Shown: positions 28,877 through 39,100 of the stretch, piece after piece | Layout of the letters: each line of letters begins with the position of its first letter | Numbering within the stretch: the stretch's first letter is position 1 | Assembly: GCF_000685355.1 (NCBI RefSeq) | Contig: NZ_JHET01000006.1 | Coordinates: 62,001 to 126,000, forward strand | From: Microbacterium sp. CH12i | GTDB lineage: Bacteria; Actinomycetota; Actinomycetes; Actinomycetales; Microbacteriaceae | Direction: 5' to 3' | Length of the DNA stretch: 64,000 nt | Program-made: the position numbers and the translations under genes | Notes under the pieces: generated by a model | The model's input: only the letters and a program-made list of their open reading frames with translations | Told to the model about the DNA's origin: nothing | The model's database searches: none

Positions 28877-31051
28877 TTACTCCGCCCCGCGATGCAGCTT
28901 CGACGGCCACCAGATCGTGCGACCGATGTCGTACGCCAAGGCGGGCACCAGCAACGATCGCACGACGATGGTGTCCAGCAGCACGCCGAAGGCGACGATG
29001 AATGCCAGTTGCACGAGGAACAGGATCGGGATCACCGAGAGCGCCGCGAATGTGGCAGCCAACACGAGCCCCGCCGAGGTGATCACCCCTCCGGTGACAG
29101 AGAGTCCACGCAAGACTCCCTCGCGGGTGCCATGTTTCAGCGACTCTTCTCGCACCCGTGTCATCAAGAAAAATGTTGTAGTCGATTCCCAACGCGACGA
29201 GGAACACGAAGCCGAATAGCGGCACGGCGGGATCAGCGCCGGGGAAATCGAAGATGCCGTTGAACACCAGCGCCGACACGCCCATCGCCGTGCCGAACGA
29301 CAGAACCGTGGTGAGAATCAGCAGCACCGGGGCAAGGATCGAGCGCAGCAACAGCATCAAGATGACGAGAATCACGACGAGGACGATCGGAATGATGAGG
29401 TTCCTGTCGTGGATCGAGGCGTCGTTCGTGTCGACGGCGGTCGCTGTGACTCCGCCGACAAGGGCATCCATGTGATCGAGTTCGACACGCAAATCCCGAA
29501 CAGTGTGGGCCGCGGCGTCGGAGTCGGCGGCATCGGTTAGCGTGCCCTGCAGCATCACATCGCCATCGACGACAGTGGGCTCTGGGGTGGGTGTTCCGGG
29601 CGGGCCGAATGCAGTGATGCCGTCCTTGTCCACGCTCGCCGTACCGCTCGGGGAATCAGCGCTGGTCACGGCAACCGAGTCGATGCCGTCGTTGGCGAGA
29701 AGCACATCTGCAGCCTTCTGCATTGAGTCCTTCGCGACCACAACGTAGACCGGACTCCCGGATCCACCGGGAAAGTGCTCACCGAGTGCGACTTGACCAT
29801 CGCGAGCTTCAGACGCGCCCAGAACCAAATCTGACTGTGGGATGCCGGTGGCGTTGAGCTGGGTGAATCCGGCAGCTCCAGCAATCAGCACAAGGGTGGT
29901 GACGATCCAGATCAGGCGGGGTCGATTCTTGATCGCACGCGTCAGTCGTGCCCACACGCCGGTGCTCGCCATACCATGCTCGTCAGCGACGGCTTCGGGA
30001 TCGAACTTGGGCCGGCGCGGCCAGAACACGGCGCGACCGAAGACAAACAGCAATGCTGGCAGCAGGGTCAGTGCCGAAAGCATCGCGAACGCGATGCCGA
30101 TAGCGGCTACAGGTCCCAGTGTGCTGTTTGATTTCAGGTCACTGAGGAGTAGGCAAAGGAGACCCGCGATCACCGTGCCGCCGGAGGCAACGATCGGTTC
30201 GACCGATGCTTTCCATGCGGCCAGCGTCGCAGCCCCCTTGTCGCGGGTACTGCGCAGCTCTTCTCGATACCGCGCGACGAACAGGAGCGAATAGTCGGTC
30301 GCTGCGCCGATCACGAGGATGAAGAGGATGCCCTGTGTCTGCCCGCTGAGCAGGAGGATCTCCCACTTGGCCAGCCACCACACGAGTAGCAGCGCTACGC
30401 ACAGGGCGAACAGGCTGGTGGAGAGGACGACGACAGGCAGGAGTAGAGAGCGGTAGACGAGGATCAGGATGATGAACACCGCGAGCAGCGCGACTCCCAG
30501 TAGGAGCCCGTCGATTCCGGCGAAGCCGCCAAGAGATCTGCGGAGAAGCCAGCAGGCCCGGTGATGTAGACCGTCACACCATCTGGAGCAGCCTGACGTA
30601 GCTCGTCCCCGAGCGCCGTGACAGTGTCGCCGAGCTCGGCGTCGCTCGAAATCGGGATGAACGCCTGCACCGCCCGCTCGTCCTTCGAGGCGATGCCCGG
30701 GGACACCTCATCAGCGATGCCATCGATCTTGGATGCCGCGGTGATCGCTTCATCGATAGTCGAGAGCTGCTCGGCGCTGAGCGTTCCGTCCCCGACGAAT
30801 ACGGCGATGGCGGGAATCGCGTCGGAGTCCTTGAAGTCGCCGAGAAGCTTCTGCACCTGGGTGGCATCGGCAGATTCGGGAAGGTATGTCGTCTGATCGT
30901 TTGACGACACCTCCGACACCTTGCCGAACAGTGGTCCGCCGAGGCCGGCGCCCACAACCCACGCAAGAATGAGGAAAACCGGGATCAGCACCCGCAACCA
31001 CGAGTGACGACGCACGCGAGGGCGTGAAGTGGAAACGCTTTCGTCAGGCAT
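28877..31051 (-). CDS. MMPL/RND-family exporter (two probable frameshifts)
   Basis: About 724 residues when repaired. Twelve membrane helices in two halves, each preceded by an extracytoplasmic porter domain, the MMPL layout. ATDYSLLFVARYREELR and GIDYNIFLMTRVREE are the paired helix-4/helix-10 motifs carrying the proton-relay Asp-Tyr residues. Frame errors: about 30530 (one G missing in TTGGCGGC) and 29169-29173 (a run of five As on the plus strand should be four). Divergently paired with a MarR regulator 73 bases away, which suggests an inducible lipid or drug exporter. Confidence 0.9.
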
Positions 31052-31111
31052 ATCATCCTCTGTTTCGCTAGCCAGGCAAGAAGAAACCCTAGCACGTAAC
31101 GTAATGAGGGA

Positions 31112-31117
31112 TAGCAT
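31112..31117 (+). promoter_or_regulatory. -10 box for leaderless marR transcript
   Basis: TAGCAT lies 7 bases before the ATG at 31125. The repeated ACGT in CACGTAACGTAA just upstream (31094-31105) sits between the divergent marR and exporter genes and could be the operator. Confidence 0.45.
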
Positions 31118-31124
31118 CGACTTT

Positions 31125-31718
31125 ATGACTGCTGTTCCATCCGCCGAGTCCGAGCCGCGCCCGTTCGCGTTCGGGTCAGGGATCTACGACGTTGACGTCA
31201 GTGATCCGCGAGGTGAGCTGGTCGATAGATCAGGATTGACCGGCAGCGACATTCGCGAGATCAGTGGACTTATGCAAGCGCTCGGCGGCCTTCGCGACGC
31301 TGAGCAGAAGCTCTCCGAAGCATCGTTGCGCTATATGAAACTCAATACGACAGACATGCGGGCGCTGCACTTTCTCATCGCGTGCGAGAACAGCGGCGTC
31401 GTGGCAACGCCGGGTGCTATCGCCTCCCACCTCTCCATTTCGACCGCTTCCACGACGAAACTGCTCGATCGGCTGGAGCGCGGAGATCACATCACGCGTT
31501 CACCGCACCCATCCGACCGCCGAGCGCTGGCGATCTCGATCACGCCTGAGACGCGTAAGTCAGCTATCGAGACAGTCGGGCGACAGCATGCGCGTCGGTT
31601 CATCGCGGCGGCCAGGCTGACGACCCAGGAGCGGGAGATTGTGCGACGTTTCCTGGTGGACATGACAACAGAGATCGCCCTCGGCGATGTGCCGTGGGCG
31701 ATCTCTGCAGAAGATTGA
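31125..31718 (+). CDS. MarR-family transcriptional regulator
   Basis: 197 residues, long for MarR because of a 50-residue N-terminal extension (PFAFGSGIYDVDVSDPRGEL). The winged-helix core includes NTTDMRALHFLI, the recognition helix ISTASTTKLLDRLERGDHI and the wing SPHPSDRRALAISI with the conserved DRR turn. Divergent from the MMPL exporter, which it probably represses. ATG at 31125 fits a leaderless transcript from TAGCAT; an in-frame ATG at 31104 is possible. Confidence 0.88.
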   Translation: MTAVPSAESEPRPFAFGSGIYDVDVSDPRGELVDRSGLTGSDIREISGLMQALGGLRDAEQKLSEASLRYMKLNTTDMRALHFLIACENSGVVATPGAIASHLSISTASTTKLLDRLERGDHITRSPHPSDRRALAISITPETRKSAIETVGRQHARRFIAAARLTTQEREIVRRFLVDMTTEIALGDVPWAISAED

Positions 31719-31725
31719 TCGGCGG

Positions 31726-32067
31726 TTAGTGCTCCGCGCGATATGCCTCGACGACGGTCGCCGGGATGCGACCGCGCTCGGAGATGGCGTGGCCGTTGGC
31801 CTGAGCCCACGCACGAATTGCGGCGGTCTCAGGAGAAGCGCTCGCCCGCTTACGCGGACCCCCACGTGAAGCCGAGCTCGCCGAAGCGCGGCGAGCCGCT
31901 GCAATAAACGGTTCGAGCGCTTCGCGGAGAGCATCCGCATTCTCGGTGGTCAGATCAATCTCGTATGCGGTGCTGTTGAGCGAGAAGTGAACAGTCTCAC
32001 CCTCACCTATTCCGAGCACACTTCCATCGATATCGTCAACCAGCTGATGCACAATTCGTCGGGCCAT
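31726..32067 (-). CDS. lsr2: Lsr2-family nucleoid-associated protein
   Basis: 113 residues. N-terminal dimerisation domain MARRIVHQLVDDIDG with EIDLTTENADALREAL, an Arg/Ser-rich linker, and C-terminal DNA-binding domain with IRAWAQANG and SERGRIPATVVEAYR, where RGR is the AT-hook-like tripeptide. Lsr2 silences AT-rich, often acquired DNA, as H-NS does. The start codon is 6 bases from a -10 TATGCT (32074-32079, minus strand) and lacks a ribosome site, so it is probably leaderless. Converges with marR 8 bases away. Confidence 0.95.
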   Translation of the reverse strand: MARRIVHQLVDDIDGSVLGIGEGETVHFSLNSTAYEIDLTTENADALREALEPFIAAARRASASSASRGGPRKRASASPETAAIRAWAQANGHAISERGRIPATVVEAYRAEH

Positions 32068-32073
32068 GTAATT

Positions 32074-32079
32074 AGCATA
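32074..32079 (-). promoter_or_regulatory. -10 box for leaderless lsr2 transcript
   Basis: TATGCT on the minus strand followed by AATTAC and the ATG of lsr2. Confidence 0.5.
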
Positions 32080-32114
32080 CGCATCGAAGGAATGTTTATC
32101 CAACAACTCCGTCG

Positions 32115-32441
32115 TTATTCGTGACCGGGATCGATGATCTTGAGTCCCACAATGCATCCGACAAGTCCGAGGAGCAGCAGAATTCGCACCCACGAGATAT
32201 CGGAATCTCCGGTGATCATCGCGTATATGACGGTCAATGATGCGCCGATTCCCACCCATACGGCATAGGCAGTACCGGTGGAGATGTCTTTCATAGCCCA
32301 CGCTAAGCCGAACATTGACACGGTGAGTGCAGCGAAGAAGATCACGCTCGGCCAGAGCTTGCTCAGTCCTTCTGATTTTCCCAATGCGGTCGCCCAGACA
32401 GCTTCGAGAACACCCGAGACGATGAGAACGACCCACGCCAT
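32115..32441 (-). CDS. SMR-family small multidrug/guanidinium exporter (SugE/Gdx type)
   Basis: 108 residues, four membrane helices. Helix 1 MAWVVLIVSGVLEAVWA has the essential Glu13; helix 3 has GTAYAVWVGIGA, which is closer to SugE/Gdx guanidinium exporters than to EmrE. Works as a dual-topology dimer, proton-coupled. ATG at 32441 lies two bases after the stop of the LuxR-type regulator, so it is translated from the same message. Confidence 0.88.
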   Translation of the reverse strand: MAWVVLIVSGVLEAVWATALGKSEGLSKLWPSVIFFAALTVSMFGLAWAMKDISTGTAYAVWVGIGASLTVIYAMITGDSDISWVRILLLLGLVGCIVGLKIIDPGHE

Positions 32442-32443
32442 GA

Positions 32444-33301
32444 TCAGGGCAGGAATCCCGCACGACGTGCGCGTGCAACGGCGGCGTGCCGAGTCGATGC
32501 GTCGAGCTTCGACATCGCCGTGCCCAGATATGCCTTGACGGTGCCCCCACGCAGGCCGAGCTGCGAAGCGATCTCTGCGTTGGTCGCGCCCAGCGCCGCG
32601 CATGCCAGCACGTCGGTCTCACGTGGTGACAGATGCACAGTCTGCACCGGACCTGTTGCGATCGGTGGTTCGTCACCGGCGGCGGCAAGCAATTTCTTCT
32701 CGAGCTGAGAGAGACGGTCGTGCAGGTCACGATCGGTGACGTCTGCTGAAATGCTGCGCAGTTCGGCGAAGCTCTCGCGCAGTTCCTCGCGTTGTGAAGG
32801 CGTGACTGTCTGCGAACGTGGAGAGAGCGACCGCATTCGCCGATCGATTTCGTCCCGAATGCGCAGTTCGGATGCCACGGCTTCGGCCACGGTCATCGCA
32901 GGTGCAGTCGTCACGCCGCCGACGGGTGTCTCCTGCCAGGCTCCGGCATAGAGCACGCCCCGCGAGCGTCCGTTCACGACGATCGGAATGGCCAGCAGAG
33001 TACGTAGCCCTTCGCCCAGCACGAAGCCGTCGTAGTCATGCGTGATCTGCTGCGATGAGCCATAGTCGCTCGTCATCCGCGGGCGCAGTTCTGTCATCGC
33101 TCGTCCGCCGAGGCCGCGCGCAGGTCGTACCCGCAGCCCATCGAGACTGTGCGTGCGGTTTCCGACGATGCTTGTCACCGAGACGATGCCGTCTTCGATG
33201 AGACCGCCGAATGCGACAGGGAAGCGTGTGCGTCGAGCGAGCTCATGCACTGCATGAGCGACGAGATCAGAATCCGAGTCCAGTGTGAACGTAGAACTCA
33301 C
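32444..33301 (-). CDS. GAF-domain LuxR-type transcriptional regulator
   Basis: 285 residues. A GAF-like sensory domain (about 10-150, with LLAIPIVVNGRSRGVLYAG), a coiled helix segment (about 165-205), and a C-terminal LuxR helix-turn-helix: LSPRETDVLACAALGATNAE then GTVKAYLGTAMSKL. GTG start at 33301. Coupled to the SMR exporter gene, which it may control. Confidence 0.87.
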   Translation of the reverse strand: MSSTFTLDSDSDLVAHAVHELARRTRFPVAFGGLIEDGIVSVTSIVGNRTHSLDGLRVRPARGLGGRAMTELRPRMTSDYGSSQQITHDYDGFVLGEGLRTLLAIPIVVNGRSRGVLYAGAWQETPVGGVTTAPAMTVAEAVASELRIRDEIDRRMRSLSPRSQTVTPSQREELRESFAELRSISADVTDRDLHDRLSQLEKKLLAAAGDEPPIATGPVQTVHLSPRETDVLACAALGATNAEIASQLGLRGGTVKAYLGTAMSKLDASTRHAAVARARRAGFLP

Positions 33302-33413
33302 CAGGCAATACCTACTTTCGGGGGTGACGACAGCCTGCCCCGTTTCGTAGCGTCGACCCTACCACTCGCGCGGCACCGTCGTGCGAGTCCGCTACATGAG
33401 GCAAGGAGGCCCC

Positions 33414-33761
33414 ATGACCGACCGAATCGACTCTGAATCGGCAGGTGCAATCGACTACATCGCTGTCGAAGAATCCCCACGATTGCAGAAATTAAAGCGC
33501 ACGCAGCGCTCTTTCATCTTCCCGATGGCCGCGCTTTTTCTGATCTGGTACTTCGTCTACGTGCTGCTGGCTGCATTCGCCACCGAGTTTATGGGGCAGC
33601 GGGTGTGGGGGGATATCACCATCGGATTGCTTTTGGGCCTCGGGCAGTTCGTCTCGACATTCGCCATCACAATGGGCTATGTCGCATTCGCAAACCGCAA
33701 GCTCGATCCGATAGCGCAAGAGATCCGCGAAGAGCTTGAGAAGGTCGAGGCGCAGGCATGA
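33414..33761 (+). CDS. DUF485 membrane protein, partner of ActP
   Basis: 115 residues with two membrane helices (about 38-62 and 72-96) and the QRSFIFPMAALFLIWYFVYV signature of DUF485. AAGGAGG precedes the ATG. The stop overlaps the actP start (ATGA), the usual pairing of DUF485 with acetate permease genes, where it is thought to assist the permease. Confidence 0.92.
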   Translation: MTDRIDSESAGAIDYIAVEESPRLQKLKRTQRSFIFPMAALFLIWYFVYVLLAAFATEFMGQRVWGDITIGLLLGLGQFVSTFAITMGYVAFANRKLDPIAQEIREELEKVEAQA

Positions 33762-35392
33762 ACATCTTCCCCACCGAGGCTGTGCCTTCCGCTGAGAACA
33801 ATCCCGTCCTCAATATCGCCATCTTCGGCGCCTTCGTTGCGGTAACGCTTTTCATCGTCATCCGCGCAAGTCGCAACAATAAGACCGCCGCTGACTACTA
33901 CGCCGCCGGTCGATCTTTCACTGGCCCGCAGAACGGCTTCGCCATCGCTGGCGACTATCTTTCTGCGGCATCCTTCCTTGGTATCTGCGGTGCAATCGCG
34001 GTGAATGGCTACGACGGATTCCTGTACTCGATCGGGTTCCTTGTGGCGTGGCTCGTCGCCCTGTTGCTGGTGGCCGAGATGATGCGCAACACCGGCAAAT
34101 TCACGATGGCTGACGTGTTGTCCTTCCGCCTCAAACAACGACCGGTTCGGATGGCCGCGGCCATCACCACGCTCGCCGTCTGCTTCTTCTACCTGCTCGC
34201 GCAGATGTCAGGAGCCGGCGGTCTCGTCTCACTGCTGCTCGGCATTGATGGCAAGGTCGGGCAGTCGATCGTCATCGGTGTGGTCGGGCTTCTGATGATC
34301 GTCTACGTGCTGATCGGTGGGATGAAGGGCACCACCTGGGTGCAGATCGTCAAGGCCTTCCTGCTCATCGCCGGTGCCATTGCGATGACGATCTGGGTGC
34401 TGGCACTGCACGGCTTCAACTTGAACACCCTCCTGGAGGCTGCAGTCGCCAACTCGCCTAACGGCGACGCGATCCTCGCTCCTGGACTGCAATACGGCGC
34501 CAACCCCTGGGACTTCCTGTCTCTGGGCCTCGCGCTCGTACTGGGAACGGCTGGTCTCCCGCACGTGCTGATGCGCTTCTACACGGTGCCGACCGCGAAG
34601 GAGGCTCGTCGCTCCGTCGTGTGGGCGATCTGGCTCATCGGCGGGTTCTACCTGCTGACGCTGGTGCTCGGCTACGGTGCTGGTGCACTGGTCGGCGCAG
34701 AGACGATCCAGAATGCGCCGGGCGGAGTCAACTCGGCGGCGCCACTACTCGCGGCGAAGTTGGGTGGACCGATCCTGCTCGGATTCATTTCCGCGGTCGC
34801 ATTTGCGACGATCCTGGCGGTGGTCGCAGGTCTCACCATCACGGCGGCTGCGTCGTTCGCGCACGACATCTACGCGAACGTCATCCAGAAGAACAAGAAG
34901 AACGCCGAGGGCACGCCGGTCGCCGCGGACCCCAACGCTGAGGTCAAGGTGGCCCGCCGGACGGTGATTGTGATCGGCATTTTGGCGATCATCGGCGGCA
35001 TTGGCGCGCAAGGGCAGAACATTGCTTTCCTCGTTGCACTCGCTTTCGCGGTTACGGCATCTGCCAATCTGCCGACGATTCTGTACTCGCTGTTCTGGCG
35101 CCGCTTCAACACGCGCGGTGCGGTGTGGAGTATGTACGGCGGGCTCGGCTCAGCGATCCTGCTGATCGTGCTCTCGCCGGTGTTCTCCGGCTCGGAGACC
35201 GCGATGATCCCGACGATCGACATCGCGATCTGGCCGCTGAACAATCCCGGTATCGTCTCGATCCCGCTGGGATTCATCCTCGGCTGGCTCGGTACGATCA
35301 CGAGCCGAGCGCCAGAGTCGCCTCAGCTCGCTGCCGAAATGGAAGTGCGCTCACTCACCGGATTCGGTGCCGAGAAGGCGACGGATCACTGA
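33758..35392 (+). CDS. actP: Cation/acetate symporter ActP (SSS family)
   Basis: 544 residues, about 13 membrane helices. YYAAGRSFTGPQNGFAIAGD (about 47-66) and GLPHVLMRFYTVP are sodium:solute symporter motifs specific to ActP. Takes up acetate and other short monocarboxylates with sodium. Translationally coupled to the DUF485 gene. A strong bidirectional terminator follows. Confidence 0.93.
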   Translation: MNIFPTEAVPSAENNPVLNIAIFGAFVAVTLFIVIRASRNNKTAADYYAAGRSFTGPQNGFAIAGDYLSAASFLGICGAIAVNGYDGFLYSIGFLVAWLVALLLVAEMMRNTGKFTMADVLSFRLKQRPVRMAAAITTLAVCFFYLLAQMSGAGGLVSLLLGIDGKVGQSIVIGVVGLLMIVYVLIGGMKGTTWVQIVKAFLLIAGAIAMTIWVLALHGFNLNTLLEAAVANSPNGDAILAPGLQYGANPWDFLSLGLALVLGTAGLPHVLMRFYTVPTAKEARRSVVWAIWLIGGFYLLTLVLGYGAGALVGAETIQNAPGGVNSAAPLLAAKLGGPILLGFISAVAFATILAVVAGLTITAAASFAHDIYANVIQKNKKNAEGTPVAADPNAEVKVARRTVIVIGILAIIGGIGAQGQNIAFLVALAFAVTASANLPTILYSLFWRRFNTRGAVWSMYGGLGSAILLIVLSPVFSGSETAMIPTIDIAIWPLNNPGIVSIPLGFILGWLGTITSRAPESPQLAAEMEVRSLTGFGAEKATDH

Positions 35393-35420
35393 CGCCCGCT
35401 GAACGCTGAGTGTGAGGAAC

Positions 35421-35461
35421 GACACGAACCCCCGGCGGCCTACCCGCCGGGGGTTCGTGTC
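35421..35461. terminator. Bidirectional terminator between actP and the alkyltransferase-like gene
   Basis: Perfect 18-bp stem (35421-35438 with 35444-35461) and a five-base loop CCTAC. It lies between two convergent genes and can serve both. Confidence 0.92.
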
Positions 35462-35463
35462 AT

Positions 35464-35972
35464 CTATCGCTCGAGGTCGAGCAGATAGCGCTTGTGCTCG
35501 GGATGAGCACCGTACTGACCGGGACTGCCGTCCGAGCGCACCACCCGGTGGACCGGGACGATGATCGAGAACGGCGTCAGCCGGCACGCGGTGCCGACGG
35601 CACGAGCAGCGCCCGGGCTCCCAGCCAGTACTGCGACCTCGCCATAGCTCATCGTCTCGCCCCACTTGATCGTGTTGATCGCTTGCAGCGCCGCGCGATG
35701 GAATCCGTCGGTTAGGCGCCAATCCAATCGCAGGTGTTCGTCGAAGCGCACCGGTACTCCTCCGAAGTAATCGTCCAGAAGGTGCGCCAGCTCGTCGGCC
35801 GCACCGGGATCGGGCACGGGCACATCGTGCAGACGTGTCGAGATGTCTTCCAGCAACCAGGGAACGGTGGGATCGGCAGACTCGGACAGGTCGAAGCGCA
35901 CGATTCCCTCGTCGGAGAACACCACGAGGCGTCGCCGAACGGAGTGGGAGCGAAGTCGTAGCGGAATGTCAT
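35464..35972 (-). CDS. Ogt/MGMT-family protein lacking the acceptor cysteine (alkyltransferase-like)
   Basis: Repaired length 169 residues, the full two-domain size of Ogt. The C-terminal domain is well preserved: Tyr110 in MSYGEVA, the Arg-finger region GAARAVGTA and the HRVV turn. The acceptor motif PCHRV reads PVHRV (Val141, codon GTC). A protein like this cannot accept a methyl group by the known mechanism, and may instead bind O6-alkylguanine and flag it, as Atl proteins do (there the residue is Trp or Ala). One frameshift at about 35929 near the N-terminus (GACGCCTCG should be GACGCCCTCG) is needed for MTFRYDFAPTPFGDALVVF. Confidence 0.82.
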
Positions 35973-36108
35973 GAGCCCATCCTGACGGGTGTGGAGGCAT
36001 CGCACCGTGCTGATCCCGCCAGCGGGGGAGAAGTAGCGAAATGGGTGCTGAAGTGCAGGAAAAGTGGCCTAATCCGGTGAAACCCGCCCGGGATACAGGG
36101 AGTGCGGG

Positions 36109-39100
36109 GTGCCGGAGCCTAGTCTGTTCTATGTGTGGCGACGTGATGACAAAGCTGCGGATGCCGCGGCAACGGAAGCCGCGATGACCCTGGGCGACCA
36201 ACAAGAAGACCAGATGGCCATCGCGGTCGCGCACATCGCCGACTCCGAACGCGCTCGGCTACGCGCCGAGGCTGCCGATCTTGGCGGCCCGTCGCCGCTG
36301 ATCACCTATCGCGACACCGTCGAAGGTGCGATCGATATCTCCAAGGCGCATCCGGGCAGCTTGCCGCAGTTCATCACCGGAAAATCAACGTTGCTCTCCA
36401 ATCTCTTCCGCGACGAGGTTGGCCTTCGCACCGCGCGTCTGGCGGCAGAGCGGATCACTGCCAAGCACACCGAACTGCGCACCGTGCGCGGCATCGAGGC
36501 CGTTCATCTCGCCGTCGGCATCGCGGGCTGGCGTATCGGCGGGGCGAGCTTCTCCGCGCCAGTGCTGCTGCGCCCACTCGCTATCCGCAGACATCACACT
36601 GACTTCGAACTGAAGTTGCAGGGTGCCTTCGAGGTGAACCCCGAGCTCGTGCGCATCGCCCGCGAACACTTCGGCATCACGATCGATGCCGAAGCGCTGG
36701 CATCCCTCGCCTACGACGGCGGCATCTTCAAACCTCAGCCGGTCATCGACAGCCTGCGGGCAGCGACCCGTTCGATCGACACGTTCACTGTGTTGCCACG
36801 ACTCGTCGTGTCGACGTTTGCCGACGTTGGCGCAGCAATGGCCCACGACAGCCGCACGCTGGATCACACGCTGCTCAATGCGCTCGCGGGTCACGTCCAT
36901 GACCGCGAGCAGGTTATGACCTCGCGTGCGCAGCCGCACGTCACGAGTCCTGATGATCGTGCGCCGGCTTCCGACATGCTTCTGCTTGACGCAGACGCCG
37001 AGCAGGAATCGGTTCTTGCCCGCATCGTCGCAGGTCATTCGCTCGCGGTTGCCACGCTTCCTGGCACCGGTGGCACGCAGACAGTCATCAACGCGCTGGG
37101 AGAACTTGTGCGTGCGGGCAAGCGTGTGCTCGTTGTCTCGGCGCGGCGATCCACGCTCGACGGTGTGCGTCACCGGTTGAGTGGCATTGCCCTCGACAGT
37201 CTCGCGGTGTCGCCGGCCAGTATCCGCCGTGATCTCGTCCGCGCGATTGGGCGCAACGAGAAGGCGAAAGCACCCAAGGTCGGCGATGTCGATGACGCTC
37301 TGGTGCGTCTGCGTACAGTGCTGCTCGACTACCGCAAGGCGCTCACGAGCCCCGTTGTGGGACTCGATGCCTCTGTGCTCGATGCCACCCGACAGCTCAC
37401 GCGACTTGCCTCGCTTCCGACGCCCCCGTCAACGACCGCCCGGTTGAGCACAGAGACGCTGCGCCGGCTCGCAAATGACCGGACTGAGGCGGCCAACGCT
37501 CTTATCCAGGCTGCCCGCCTGGGCGAATTCCGTTTCGGCCCGAATGACTCGCCCTGGTACGGCGTGACGTTCAGCAGCACTGAGGCCGCGCGCGCAGCCC
37601 ATGAACTCGCCGGACGTCTGCATGCCTCGAGCGTGCCCGCCCTGCTCGAGCGTGGATACGAACTCATCTCTCAGACGCGTATGCGTCCGTTCGCGACGAT
37701 CGATGAGCTGGGGGAGTACCTGCGCTTGCTCGAGGGTATTCGCGACTCGCTCGATCGCTTCAGCCCGACTGTTTTCGAGCGGCCGCTCGGCGAGCTCATT
37801 CAAGCTCATGGCTCGAGGCGAGACGCCCCGGCGATGTCTGGTGCGAACCGGCGACGGCTGCGTCGCCTCGCCAAGGAATACGTGCGTCCCGGTGTGCATA
37901 TCACTGAGATGCACGAAGCGCTGCTTCGGATTCAGCAGCAGCGCACGCAGTGGCAGCGTTTCGTCGATGCTGGTGTCGCACCAGAAGTGCCCCTCGGTCT
38001 CTCTGAGGTCTATGGCTCATGGCAGCGCGTCACCGCGGAGCTTGGAGAGCTCGACACGGCGCTCGGTCGCCGTGAGCCGCTCGCGACGCTGCAGGTTGAA
38101 CGACTCGTGCGCACTCTTGCAGGCTTGGCCGCGCGGTCGGACGTCTTCGACAACTTGGTCGAGCGCGCGATCGTGCGCGACAAGCTCGCCGCCTTCGGTC
38201 TTGAGCCGCTGCTGGCTGACTTGTCTGTGCGTCACATCGCCGAAGATCAGGTCGCTGAAGAGCTTGAGTTCGCCTGGTGGCAGTCGCTGCTCGAGCGTGC
38301 GCTGCAGGACAACCGTGCACTGCTCGGCGCCAACACCGCAGTCGTTGACCGCCTCGAGCGCGACTTCCGTCTCGTGGACGAAGCCCACGCCTCAATGGCG
38401 GGCCCGCTGCTTGCCTGGCAGCTGGCGAACCAGTGGCGCATCGCGATCGTTGACGAGCCGACTGAGTCACAGCATCTGCGGCGCGCGCTCACCCAGGGCA
38501 CGCCGTCGACGGCAGAGATCATCTCGGCCGCCCCGACGCTGATGAACGTGCTGGCACCGGCCTGGATCTCATCGCCCTATCAGGTGCCCGAGATTCCAGA
38601 TTCGGTGGAGTTTGACACCGTGCTCCTGGTGGATGCCGCCGCCATCAACCTCGCTGAGGCCGCTCCTGCCATTCGCCGTGCGCGCCAGGTGGTTGCCTTC
38701 GGCGACCCGGTGACGCAGCGTCCGACCCTCTTTGACCTGGCGGTCGATCCGGACAGCGAATGGGAACCCGAGGTGCCTTTCGATGAGGTCTCGGTGTTCG
38801 AGCGTCTCGCGGAGCTGTTGCCCGTCATGACACTCACCCGCAGCTACCGGGCCGGTGGCGAAGACCTCGCCGAGCTCATCAACGATGCGTTCTACGGTGG
38901 CGAAATCACTTCACTGCCGTGGGCAGGTTCGTATCTCGGGCGAGGCAGTCTCACCGTCGACTATGTCGAAGGCGGTACGGGTGCGCCCGATCCGATCTCC
39001 GGTGCCGTAGAGAGCCCCGATGCCGAAGTCGCCCGCGTAGTCACTCTCGTCGTCGAGCATGCGGTACACCGGCCGTCCGAGTCGCTGATGGTGATCACCG

